From Algoriphagus yeomjeoni (lineage in GTDB: Bacteria; Bacteroidota; Bacteroidia; Cytophagales; Cyclobacteriaceae), in contig NZ_QLLK01000005.1 in NCBI RefSeq assembly GCF_003259505.1, forward strand, positions 358,210 to 422,209: a stretch of 64,000 nt of DNA, given 5' to 3'. The position numbers were made by a program, and so were the translations under genes. The notes under the pieces are model-generated. The model was not told where the DNA came from. It saw nothing but the letters and a program-made list of their open reading frames with translations, and did not search any database. Below, piece by piece: positions 17,509 through 24,448 of this stretch (positions within the stretch are counted from its first letter, which is position 1; each line of letters begins with the position of its first letter).

Positions 17509-17516
17509 CATTTTTG
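17509..17516 (+). promoter_or_regulatory. -7-like box CATTTTTG of tsdA-like gene
   Basis: Seven of eight positions match TAnnTTTG. It lies 19 nt before the ATG at 17536, so the leader would be very short. Confidence 0.55.
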
Positions 17517-17535
17517 TAGCTTGATCACACAAAAT

Positions 17536-18582
17536 ATGAATCAGACAGCCAAACCTTTACTAAAACTTTTTCCTCTAATCGCTGGGCTACTCGGGACTGT
17601 GGTGCTTCTTATAGGGCTAGTTGTAGGAATATTGTATTTTGATCATGTTGGTTTGCAACCCACTCAGGTGCAATTGTCCGAGGCTTTACCTGCTACATCT
17701 GAACCCAAGTCTAATGCATTGATGGATCCAGTTGGGATGTGGGCAGCGCCAGATTGGGGTACGGTAGATACCGAACCGAATGCGGAGGATATTAAGTATG
17801 GAAGAGAATTGATAGCAAATACATCTGAATATCTTGGGCCCAATGGAAAAGTGCGAAAGATTTCAAACGGATTAAATTGTCAGAATTGCCATTTGCAAGC
17901 TGGTACAGTCCCATTGGGAAATAATTATTCAGCTGCAAAAAGTACCTATCCAAAAGTGAGAGGCAGATCAGGGAAATCTGAAGATATCCAATTGAGAATT
18001 AACGGCTGTTTTCAGCGAAGTTTGAATGGGGAGGTTTTGGCAAGCGATAGCAAGGAAATGATAGCTATGGTAGCTTATATGGATTGGCTAGGGAAAGATG
18101 TGCCAAAAGGCGAAAAGCCTAAGGGAGCAGGAATCTATGAACTACCTTTTCTCGAAAGAGCGGCTGATCCTATCAAAGGAAAAACTATTTACGAAAGACA
18201 ATGCGTGACCTGTCACATGATCGATGGTCAAGGAGTAATGAAGCCTGATAGTAGCGGCTATATATATCCACCTCTTTGGGGAGAGCATAGTTACAATCAA
18301 GGTGCAGGGTTATTTCGTATGTCCAGATTTGCTGGTTATGTGAAAGCAAATATGCCTTTTGGCGTAACCTACGAGAACCCAATACTCTCAGATGAGGAAG
18401 CATGGGATGTGGCTGCCTATGTGAATAGTTTAGATAGGCCAAAACGAGATTTTCCGAATGATTGGCCTGATATTTCTAAGAAACCTTTAGATCACCCTTT
18501 TGGCCCATATGCTGATGGATTTTCAGAAGAGCAACACAAGTTTGGTCCATTTCAGGCAATAAAAGCAGCAGCGAAAAAATGA
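17536..18582 (+). CDS. tsdA: Dihaem cytochrome c, TsdA-like thiosulfate dehydrogenase
   Basis: The ATG at 17536 is preferred over a TTG at 17521, giving 348 residues. An N-terminal hydrophobic helix (about residues 11-35) serves as signal anchor or uncleaved membrane anchor. There are two haem c sites, CQNCH (115-119) and CVTCH (223-227). Cys158 in NGCFQRSLNG matches the unusual axial Cys ligand of TsdA haem 1, and the spacing of both domains fits TsdA. The known reaction joins two thiosulfates to tetrathionate, or the reverse, in the periplasm. It is coupled by a 4-nt overlap to an outer-membrane porin gene. The direction of the reaction in vivo is not readable from the sequence. Confidence 0.85.
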   Translation: MNQTAKPLLKLFPLIAGLLGTVVLLIGLVVGILYFDHVGLQPTQVQLSEALPATSEPKSNALMDPVGMWAAPDWGTVDTEPNAEDIKYGRELIANTSEYLGPNGKVRKISNGLNCQNCHLQAGTVPLGNNYSAAKSTYPKVRGRSGKSEDIQLRINGCFQRSLNGEVLASDSKEMIAMVAYMDWLGKDVPKGEKPKGAGIYELPFLERAADPIKGKTIYERQCVTCHMIDGQGVMKPDSSGYIYPPLWGEHSYNQGAGLFRMSRFAGYVKANMPFGVTYENPILSDEEAWDVAAYVNSLDRPKRDFPNDWPDISKKPLDHPFGPYADGFSEEQHKFGPFQAIKAAAKK

Positions 18583-19925
18583 GAAAATTCCTTTTAGGGT
18601 TTCTCTACTTTATCCCTTTTCTAACTTTAGCACAGCAGTCTGAGAGAAAGCTGGCTGTGAATCCAGAGGTTCATTTTAGAATGTTCTGGATGAATACTTC
18701 CTATCCTGGCGAGTTCAAAGATGACTATGCTCTAGGTTCAAGTTTGAATCTTGGGGGAAAGCTCAACTATGCTAATCACTGGGAGTTTCGTGTTGGCTAT
18801 AGAGTCTTTGCAAATCTATGGAGTAGCAACCTTACAGCCTCCGATCCAGTCAGCGGTGGTGGGAATCGATATGAAGTTGGCTTATTTGATTTGCTAAATC
18901 CCAAAGATCGTTTTTTTGGTAAACTAGAGAAGTTTTCTTTAGGCTACTCAAATGCTAACTGGGGAATTACTGTAGGGCGAATGGCAATCGAAACAGATTG
19001 GATCAACGGGCAAGACGGCAGGCTATCTCCCACCGGGATTGAAGGAGCGAATGTCTGGTTTTCCATAAAAGATCAATTGAAATTTTCTGCTTGGGGAATC
19101 AGTAAGATGAGTGTGCGTGGAACAAGTGAGTGGCTTTCTGTAGGAGAAAGTATTGGGGTATTTCCGGTAGGTAGAAATCCAACTGGAGAAGTTTCACAAT
19201 ATGTTGGAAAAACCTCCAGTGATTGGCTTGCGATAGCTGAAGTGGCCAAAGAATGGGAATCATTTAGCATGAATGTGTCCAATACCTTGGCTCAAAATAT
19301 TTCTAACACCATTTGGGCTCAAGGAGAAAAAAGATGGGGAAATGAGCAGAATGGAATTACTTGGCTTTGGGGAGTTCAGGCAGGGTTTCAGTTTGGTTTG
19401 GGAGATGGAGGGAATGAAAATCCTATTTTCCGATACAAGGATCCGGAAGACAGAAATTGGGCGATTTCTACTCGGCTTGGCCTTAAAAATTCTACTTGGA
19501 ATCTGAATTTGAATTATACCAAAACAGGAGGTAAAGGGATTTGGCATAGTCCAAGGGAGTGGGGGAAAGATGCATGGTACACCTTTATTCCTCGAGAAAG
19601 GAATGAAGGTTTTAGCTCCTTGGACGCACTTACGGCATTTGCTGAGTATTCTTTTCCCAATACAACTTTAAGAGCATTTGCTCATTTGGGATTCCACTGG
19701 CTACCTCCGTTGGAAGTACCTTCTGAAAATAAATACAATATGCCATCCTATCGGCAACTTAATGTTGGGGTTAAATATTCCCCTAAAGCTATTTCAAGCC
19801 TAGATTTTCAATTGCTAGTAATGAATAAAGAAGCGCTAAAAAATCAAGAGCTTACAGCTAGACAGATATATAATAAAGTTCAGATGATCCATATAAATGG
19901 TATAATTAACTGGAGATGGAATTAA
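18579..19925 (+). CDS. Outer-membrane beta-barrel porin, OprD-like
   Basis: 448 residues with a signal peptide (LTLAQ/Q cleavage region near residue 19) and alternating amphipathic strands ending in a C-terminal aromatic/Asn strand (IINWRWN), as expected for an outer-membrane barrel. Segments such as GRMAIETDWINGQDGR resemble Bacteroidota OprD-like porins. The start overlaps the tsdA stop (ATGA), implying that it supplies passage of thiosulfate or tetrathionate across the outer membrane for the periplasmic cytochrome. That pairing is inferred only from gene order. Confidence 0.78.
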   Translation: MRKFLLGFLYFIPFLTLAQQSERKLAVNPEVHFRMFWMNTSYPGEFKDDYALGSSLNLGGKLNYANHWEFRVGYRVFANLWSSNLTASDPVSGGGNRYEVGLFDLLNPKDRFFGKLEKFSLGYSNANWGITVGRMAIETDWINGQDGRLSPTGIEGANVWFSIKDQLKFSAWGISKMSVRGTSEWLSVGESIGVFPVGRNPTGEVSQYVGKTSSDWLAIAEVAKEWESFSMNVSNTLAQNISNTIWAQGEKRWGNEQNGITWLWGVQAGFQFGLGDGGNENPIFRYKDPEDRNWAISTRLGLKNSTWNLNLNYTKTGGKGIWHSPREWGKDAWYTFIPRERNEGFSSLDALTAFAEYSFPNTTLRAFAHLGFHWLPPLEVPSENKYNMPSYRQLNVGVKYSPKAISSLDFQLLVMNKEALKNQELTARQIYNKVQMIHINGIINWRWN

Positions 19926-20348
19926 TTAGAAAGGTCTATTTACATTTTTTTCATCAAAACCAGAGTTGTTATTGAGGTTCATCATCAGGTGAGTTTCTGG
20001 AAATAATGATTGATTCGGTGTCTTACCGTTGCATTTTTAGTGACATATTTGTTACTTTAAGCCAAAGTGTTGAGGATAGAATTGTATGTTATTAGGATAT
20101 ACGAAATCTTCTACTCACCTTTGTACGCATAAAGGCGCTGTCTCCGGATATCCTTTTTACTTGAAATAAAGTAAGCGTTGATTATCAACCTGCTTAAGTA
20201 GCAAATTCAGGAGTTTCCCCTCGCAAGGTTTTAATTCTTCATCTTTCTACTTTTTTAATTCCAAAATGATTGATTTCATTTTTCGAATTAAAACTTGCAG
20301 AGTAAATCCCACGGGAAACAATAGTATTTATAATTTAATTTCAGTGCC
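19926..20348 (+). other. Long leader / intergenic region before the cold operon
   Basis: 423 bases without a coding frame. The right half is structured. One hairpin has TAAGC-GTTGAT (20172-20182) pairing with ATCAAC-CT-GCTTA (20184-20196, CT bulge). A second, much larger stem-loop spans 20213-20319. The left half shows no clear promoter at consensus distance; CATATTTG (20044-20051) and CACCTTTG (20116-20123) are 7/8 matches to the -7 box. Confidence 0.6.
20213..20319 (+). promoter_or_regulatory. Large stem-loop in the 5' leader of the desaturase operon
   Basis: The outer stem pairs GTTTCCC (20213-20219) with GGGAAAC (20313-20319). The middle stem pairs GCAAGGTTTTAATTC (20223-20237) with GAATTAAAACTTGC (20285-20298), 14 bp with one bulged G. 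The inner hairpin pairs AAAATGA (20263-20269) with TCATTTT (20276-20282). Three coaxial, nested helices end 30 nt before the inferred start codon. This is a candidate cis-regulatory RNA, possibly temperature-responsive given the genes downstream. Confidence 0.6.
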
Positions 20349-21455
20349 ATTAAGACAGTAAGGTTCTCAGAATCAGAATTATCTGAATTCTCCCAAACAC
20401 TAAGAAAGCGAGTTTATGGACATTTCACGTCCACGAACAAGTCGAAATACGGAAACTCGGAGATGGTTATTAAGTCCATCATCTTACTTTCTCTGTATGT
20501 CGTCCCGATTTCTCTTGTGATCACCGGCGTAGCTACCACTACATTCCAATTATTTGCTTGTTATTTATGTTCTGCCATCGGTATGGCTGGCGTAGGTATG
20601 GGTGTAATGCATGACGCCATTCACGGGTCCTACTCTAAAAATAAAAAAACTAACACTTGGATCGGCTATACACTTGATATGGTGGGTGCGAGTTCTATGG
20701 TTTGGCATTTGCAGCACAATGTTCTTCATCATAGCTTTACCAATATTGATGAGCATGATGACGATATCAATGCACCATTCTTTTTGAGATTTTCGCCAAA
20801 TGCAGAAAAAAATAACCTGCACAAATACCAACATTTGTACGCATGGTTCTTTTACTCTCTTTCTACGATTTCTTGGGTAACGGCGAAAGACTTCATCAGA
20901 TTCACGAGATATTATAACAAAGGACTAGTGAAGGGTGGAGAGAAAGCTTACAAAAAAGGAATACTAAAATTGGTTTTCTTAAAACTAGCTTACTTCTCTG
21001 TAGTCATAGGTTTACCTATCATTTTCACATCATTCTCAGCTGGATTAATTATTCTAGCATTTATTATGATGCATTTTGTGACAGGATTTGTGATTACCAT
21101 GGTGTTTCAAATTGCTCATATAGTGGAGGTTGTGGATTTCCCGAAAGCCGATACTGATGGTGTAGTTGAAGGAGAGCGGATTCTGCATCAATTGGCGACT
21201 ACATGCAATTTTGCACCCAAATCAAAAATCTTGTTCTGGTTCGTTGGTGGTCTCAATTTTCAAGTTGAACATCATTTGTTTCCAGATATTTGCCATGTGC
21301 ATTATAAGGAAATAGCACCAATTGTAAAGGCTACAGCGGAAGAATTCAATGTGCCTTATTATTCAAAACCTCATTTTTTGATGGCTGTATTGGACCATTT
21401 TAAAATGCTCTACGTATTGGGAAATTCTCCCAAAATGGAGCCGGTAAAAGCCTAA
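20349..21455 (+). CDS. Membrane fatty-acid desaturase (acyl-CoA/acyl-lipid type), possible ATT start
   Basis: The three His boxes of membrane desaturases are present: HDAIH, HNVLHH and QVEHH, between four hydrophobic helices. The first ATG (20463) would remove a conserved N-terminal segment: the frame stays open 38 codons further upstream and reads like the family N-terminus (KTVRFSESELSEF, then RKRVYGHF and GNSE). No ATG, GTG or TTG exists there after the in-frame stop at 20331. The ATT at 20349 is the best-placed candidate, giving 368 residues, the normal length. The enzyme introduces a double bond into fatty acyl chains using di-iron and a reductant; there is no fused cytochrome b5. It lies 7 nt before the helicase gene and is probably the first gene of a cold-adaptation operon. 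Enzyme identity is very sure, the start codon much less. Confidence 0.85.
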   Translation: MKTVRFSESELSEFSQTLRKRVYGHFTSTNKSKYGNSEMVIKSIILLSLYVVPISLVITGVATTTFQLFACYLCSAIGMAGVGMGVMHDAIHGSYSKNKKTNTWIGYTLDMVGASSMVWHLQHNVLHHSFTNIDEHDDDINAPFFLRFSPNAEKNNLHKYQHLYAWFFYSLSTISWVTAKDFIRFTRYYNKGLVKGGEKAYKKGILKLVFLKLAYFSVVIGLPIIFTSFSAGLIILAFIMMHFVTGFVITMVFQIAHIVEVVDFPKADTDGVVEGERILHQLATTCNFAPKSKILFWFVGGLNFQVEHHLFPDICHVHYKEIAPIVKATAEEFNVPYYSKPHFLMAVLDHFKMLYVLGNSPKMEPVKA

Positions 21456-21462
21456 TTATATC

Positions 21463-22659
21463 ATGAATAGAAATAGTAATACAAGACCAGCAGCTAACCA
21501 GAGACGTAATGCTCGTCCCGCAGGGAGGCCTGGTCAAAATAAAAAGAAAGAATCGAAACTTGATCCTAATTTGTTTGTCAAAAAGGCTCAGCCTAGCGGA
21601 CAGCAAGGATTTCGTTCTGAAACTCCTTTCACAAGTGTAAAGCTCAATGCTTCATTATTAAGAAATCTTGAAGCAAAGGGTTATGAAAGCATGACCAATA
21701 TTCAAGAGCAAGCTATTCCGTCCTTAATGGATAGAAGAGATTTGCTCGGGATATCAAATACAGGTTCAGGTAAAACTGGGGCTTTTTTGATTCCAATTAT
21801 TGAGCATGCAAAACTTGACCCTCAGAATTTCACTGCACTGATTGTAACACCTACTCGTGAGTTGGCGCTACAGATTGAAGAGGAATTTAAGAGCCTTAGC
21901 AAAGGAATGAACTTGTATTCCAATACCTTCATTGGTGGCACGAATATCAACTCAGACTTTAAAGCTTTGAGCAGAAAGCTTCATATAATCGTCGGGACTC
22001 CCGGTAGATTATTGGATCTTTCAAATCGTAAGCTGCTGCATCTCAACCGAGTAAATACACTTGTGTTGGATGAGTTTGACAGGATGCTTGACATGGGTTT
22101 TGTTCACGATGTGAAAAAACTCGTAAATTTAATGACTAAGAGAAGTCAGACTATGCTCTTCTCAGCCACATTAGAACCAAGTCAAAAAGCTCTTATTGAT
22201 GGGTTGCTAAGCAATCCAGTTGAGATCAAAGTAAACACTGGTGGTACAACCAGTGAAAATGTAGATCAAGAAATTATTCGTGTGCCGGAAGGCAAGAATA
22301 AGTTTGATATACTTGCTGATTTATTCAAGGGAAATGAGTTGGAGAAGGTGATTATCTTCACTGAAACCAAAAGACTTGCGGATAAGTTAAGTAAGCAATT
22401 AAATCAGTCTGGAATAAAATCTGGGTTGATTCACGGTAATAAATCTCAGAATTTCAGAAATAGAACCATTGATGAGTTCAAAACTGGAATGACTCGAGTA
22501 CTGGTAGCAACCGATGTAGCTGCCAGAGGTATAGACGTAGCTGATGTATCCCATGTGATCAACTTTCAGCTTCCCATGTCTATGGATAGCTATATCCACA
22601 GAATAGGCCGGACAGGTCGGGCCGGAAAAACCGGTAAGGCCATAACATTTGTCAATTAA
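21463..22659 (+). CDS. DEAD-box family ATP-dependent RNA helicase (motif II reads DEFD)
   Basis: 398 residues: a basic, Asn/Arg-rich N-terminus (about 1-35), the Q motif, motif I (SNTGSGKTG), PTREL, motif II as DEFD in place of DEAD, motif III (SAT), and in the second domain ARGIDV and HRIGRTGRAG (motif VI). It ends right after the second RecA fold with no long C-terminal extension. Such helicases unwind RNA structure and are often cold-induced. Neighbours 7 nt upstream (desaturase) and 9 nt downstream (basic protein, then cold-shock protein) support a cold-adaptation operon. Confidence 0.94.
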   Translation: MNRNSNTRPAANQRRNARPAGRPGQNKKKESKLDPNLFVKKAQPSGQQGFRSETPFTSVKLNASLLRNLEAKGYESMTNIQEQAIPSLMDRRDLLGISNTGSGKTGAFLIPIIEHAKLDPQNFTALIVTPTRELALQIEEEFKSLSKGMNLYSNTFIGGTNINSDFKALSRKLHIIVGTPGRLLDLSNRKLLHLNRVNTLVLDEFDRMLDMGFVHDVKKLVNLMTKRSQTMLFSATLEPSQKALIDGLLSNPVEIKVNTGGTTSENVDQEIIRVPEGKNKFDILADLFKGNELEKVIIFTETKRLADKLSKQLNQSGIKSGLIHGNKSQNFRNRTIDEFKTGMTRVLVATDVAARGIDVADVSHVINFQLPMSMDSYIHRIGRTGRAGKTGKAITFVN

Positions 22660-22668
22660 AATCGCGAT

Positions 22669-22953
22669 ATGTCAAAAAACCAGAACACATTCATTAAAAA
22701 GCAAAAAGCAGAACTTAAAAAAAGAAAAAAGAGAGAAAAGCAAGAGAAGATGGCTGCTCGTAAAGATCAGCCGAAAAGCGGAGATCTGGACGATATGATT
22801 GCGTACGTGGATGAGTTTGGTAACATCTCAGACACGCCGCCAGAACCAGAACCACCGAAAAAAGAAAATGCACCTAGGTCGCAAAATCCTCCTAGGCCAC
22901 AGAATACAACACAAACACAAAAATTTAATAGAAACACCAATTTAAAAAGTTAG
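22669..22953 (+). CDS. Small, highly basic then Pro-rich protein of the cold operon
   Basis: 94 residues. The first half is Lys/Arg/Glu-rich (a likely helix, about residues 8-32). A short acidic motif DDMIAYVDEFGNISDTPP follows at about 42-59. The tail is disordered, Pro/Asn/Gln-rich and ends in KS. I recognise no enzyme fold. Similar small proteins sit beside cold-shock genes in Bacteroidota. Lying between an RNA helicase and a Csp, with 9 and 5 nt gaps, it may bind RNA or the helicase; this is inference. Confidence 0.8.
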   Translation: MSKNQNTFIKKQKAELKKRKKREKQEKMAARKDQPKSGDLDDMIAYVDEFGNISDTPPEPEPPKKENAPRSQNPPRPQNTTQTQKFNRNTNLKS

Positions 22954-22958
22954 TAATC

Positions 22959-23153
22959 ATGAATGAAGGAACAGTAAAATTCTTTAACACAACCAAAGGT
23001 TTTGGTTTTATTACACCAGCAGACAACAGTGAAGATGTATTCGTACACCACTCAGGTCTAGTACACGAAATCCGTGAGAACGATCACGTTACTTATGACG
23101 TAGTTCAAGGTAAAAAAGGCGTTAACGCTGTGAACGTGAAAGTAGCTAAGTAA
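22959..23153 (+). CDS. Cold-shock protein (CspA family)
   Basis: A 64-residue single cold-shock domain with the RNA-binding motifs RNP1 (KGFGFI) and RNP2 (VFVHH). It binds single-stranded RNA/DNA and melts secondary structure in mRNA. It is the last gene of the desaturase-helicase-basic protein-csp unit and is followed by a hairpin terminator. Confidence 0.95.
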   Translation: MNEGTVKFFNTTKGFGFITPADNSEDVFVHHSGLVHEIRENDHVTYDVVQGKKGVNAVNVKVAK

Positions 23154-23479
23154 TTCCAGTCGGGCTTTGCCCAATTAAGAAATACAAAGTTTGATGCCTG
23201 CAGATCTATGATTTGCAGGCATTTTCTTTGGTAAATATTTCAAAACCATCGTGGTTGAATGGGCTTATAGTGGGTAAGGAAATGGGATGTCTCCTGCGTG
23301 TTAGTATTAATGTACTTTGATAAAAGAATTGTGTCATGATTTAACGGGGCATAATACCCTATTTTTGAGATAGTTCTATATTATGATTGCCATTCTATTT
23401 CAAAAAGGTGATTTACATTCTGGCCATGATTTAGAATATTTTGGTGAATCTCCTTAGATTGGTCAAAAATCTATAACCT
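23154..23479 (+). other. Interval with csp terminator and promoter of the Dabb lipoprotein gene
   Basis: 326 bases without a gene. The terminator hairpin is at 23194-23222. A -7-type box TATTTTTG lies at 23360-23367, about 110 nt before the next ATG, without a TTG at ideal distance. Confidence 0.5.
23194..23230 (+). terminator. Rho-independent terminator after csp
   Basis: ATGCCTGCA (23194-23202) pairs with TGCAGGCAT (23214-23222) over an 11-nt loop, followed by TTTTCTTTG. Confidence 0.75.
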
Positions 23480-23908
23480 ATGAAAAAATTACTCTATTTT
23501 CTCCCTTTGGTCCTCGCACTTTCCTGCGCTGAAAAAGAGGAGAAACAAGTCGAAACAGAAATTAAAGAAATCCAAGAAGAAGTTATGCCTGCAAAACCTG
23601 ATTCCGTACTAAGACACAATGTTTATTTTAGCTTTAAAGAAACTTCAACTCCAGAGGATATTAAATCTGTGGTGGATGCTTTCAGAAATCTCCAAAATGA
23701 AATTGACGGAATCGAAGATTTTGAGTGGGGAGTAAATTCTAGTCCAGAAGGTTTGAATCAAGGATTGACACATGCATTCACGTTGACTTTTCATTCTGAA
23801 GAAGCGAGAGACGCATATTTGCCGCATCCTGCTCACCAGGCTTTCGGAGCAATCTTAGGTCCGCATTTAGATAAAGTGACAGTAGTCGATTATTGGACTC
23901 GTCCTTAA
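23480..23908 (+). CDS. Dabb-domain lipoprotein (stress-responsive alpha/beta barrel)
   Basis: 142 residues. A lipoprotein signal with lipobox LALSC (Cys near residue 16) is followed by an acidic linker and then a Dabb (dimeric ferredoxin-like) domain from about residue 45 (RHNVYFSFK) to the end (HPAHQAFG, DYWTRP). Dabb proteins are small dimers of varied, mostly unknown function. The lipid anchor suggests a periplasm-facing location. It is convergent with the next gene, and the stop codons abut directly. Confidence 0.85.
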   Translation: MKKLLYFLPLVLALSCAEKEEKQVETEIKEIQEEVMPAKPDSVLRHNVYFSFKETSTPEDIKSVVDAFRNLQNEIDGIEDFEWGVNSSPEGLNQGLTHAFTLTFHSEEARDAYLPHPAHQAFGAILGPHLDKVTVVDYWTRP

Positions 23909-24316
23909 TTATTGATCAAAGGGCAAAGCTGATCCGTCAGTTTTGCCCGCATTATTTATAGTGAGTACTTCAGTAACCACAAAGTTGCTTGTACCTCTCC
24001 AAGGAAGCATCCCGTTATATTCTTTATAGCGAAGCTCCACAAACTTTCCTGAAGCCCTTTCTAGCTGCACTGCGATGTCTTCATCTACTACACTGAACCG
24101 AAACTCATTGCTTTGCAATCCGCCGGCAGTTGGGCTCTGAAAGCCTTCCTGTACTACTCTGCCTTCATAGGTTTTAAAAACTACTCCTTTTTTTACGAAG
24201 TAATTCAAACTCCCTGCTTTTACTCCTTCTCCAAATACGAAGTAGAATTTATACCAAAAAATCCCGGCCAAAACTCCGATTATAACAAGGCCAGCAATCC
24301 AAGCGAATTTTTTCAT
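23909..24316 (-). CDS. Small membrane-anchored conserved protein
   Basis: 135 residues with one N-terminal hydrophobic helix (about 5-27) and a beta-rich soluble part containing EGVKAGSL, KKGVVFKTYEG and the LRYKEY segment. This pattern belongs to a small Bacteroidota family that databases often label 6-phosphogluconate dehydrogenase. No Rossmann fold or catalytic motif supports that name here, so I treat the function as unknown. Confidence 0.75.
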   Translation of the reverse strand: MKKFAWIAGLVIIGVLAGIFWYKFYFVFGEGVKAGSLNYFVKKGVVFKTYEGRVVQEGFQSPTAGGLQSNEFRFSVVDEDIAVQLERASGKFVELRYKEYNGMLPWRGTSNFVVTEVLTINNAGKTDGSALPFDQ

Positions 24317-24404
24317 AACAAGAACAAGTTTGGCTTAAAGATATATATCGGGATGAGTTTTAAGTGAAAAACTTAGTAAAAAAAATCATTTACCTATAGT
24401 TATA

Positions 24405-24437
24405 AAATAAAAAAAGGCTACTCGAAAGCAGCCTTTT
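24405..24437 (-). terminator. Rho-independent terminator of msrAB
   Basis: AAAAGGCT (24412-24419) pairs with AGCCTTTT (24430-24437). In minus-strand reading a T-run follows (complement of the A-rich 24400-24415). Confidence 0.75.
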
Positions 24438-24448
24438 CAATTGTGTTT

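Noticed and set aside
20463..20465. ATG as start of the desaturase
   Set aside because: The frame reads conserved desaturase sequence for 38 codons further upstream, so this ATG is internal.
23909..24316. Name 6-phosphogluconate dehydrogenase for the small membrane protein
   Set aside because: No dinucleotide-binding fold or catalytic residues, and the protein is only 135 residues long.
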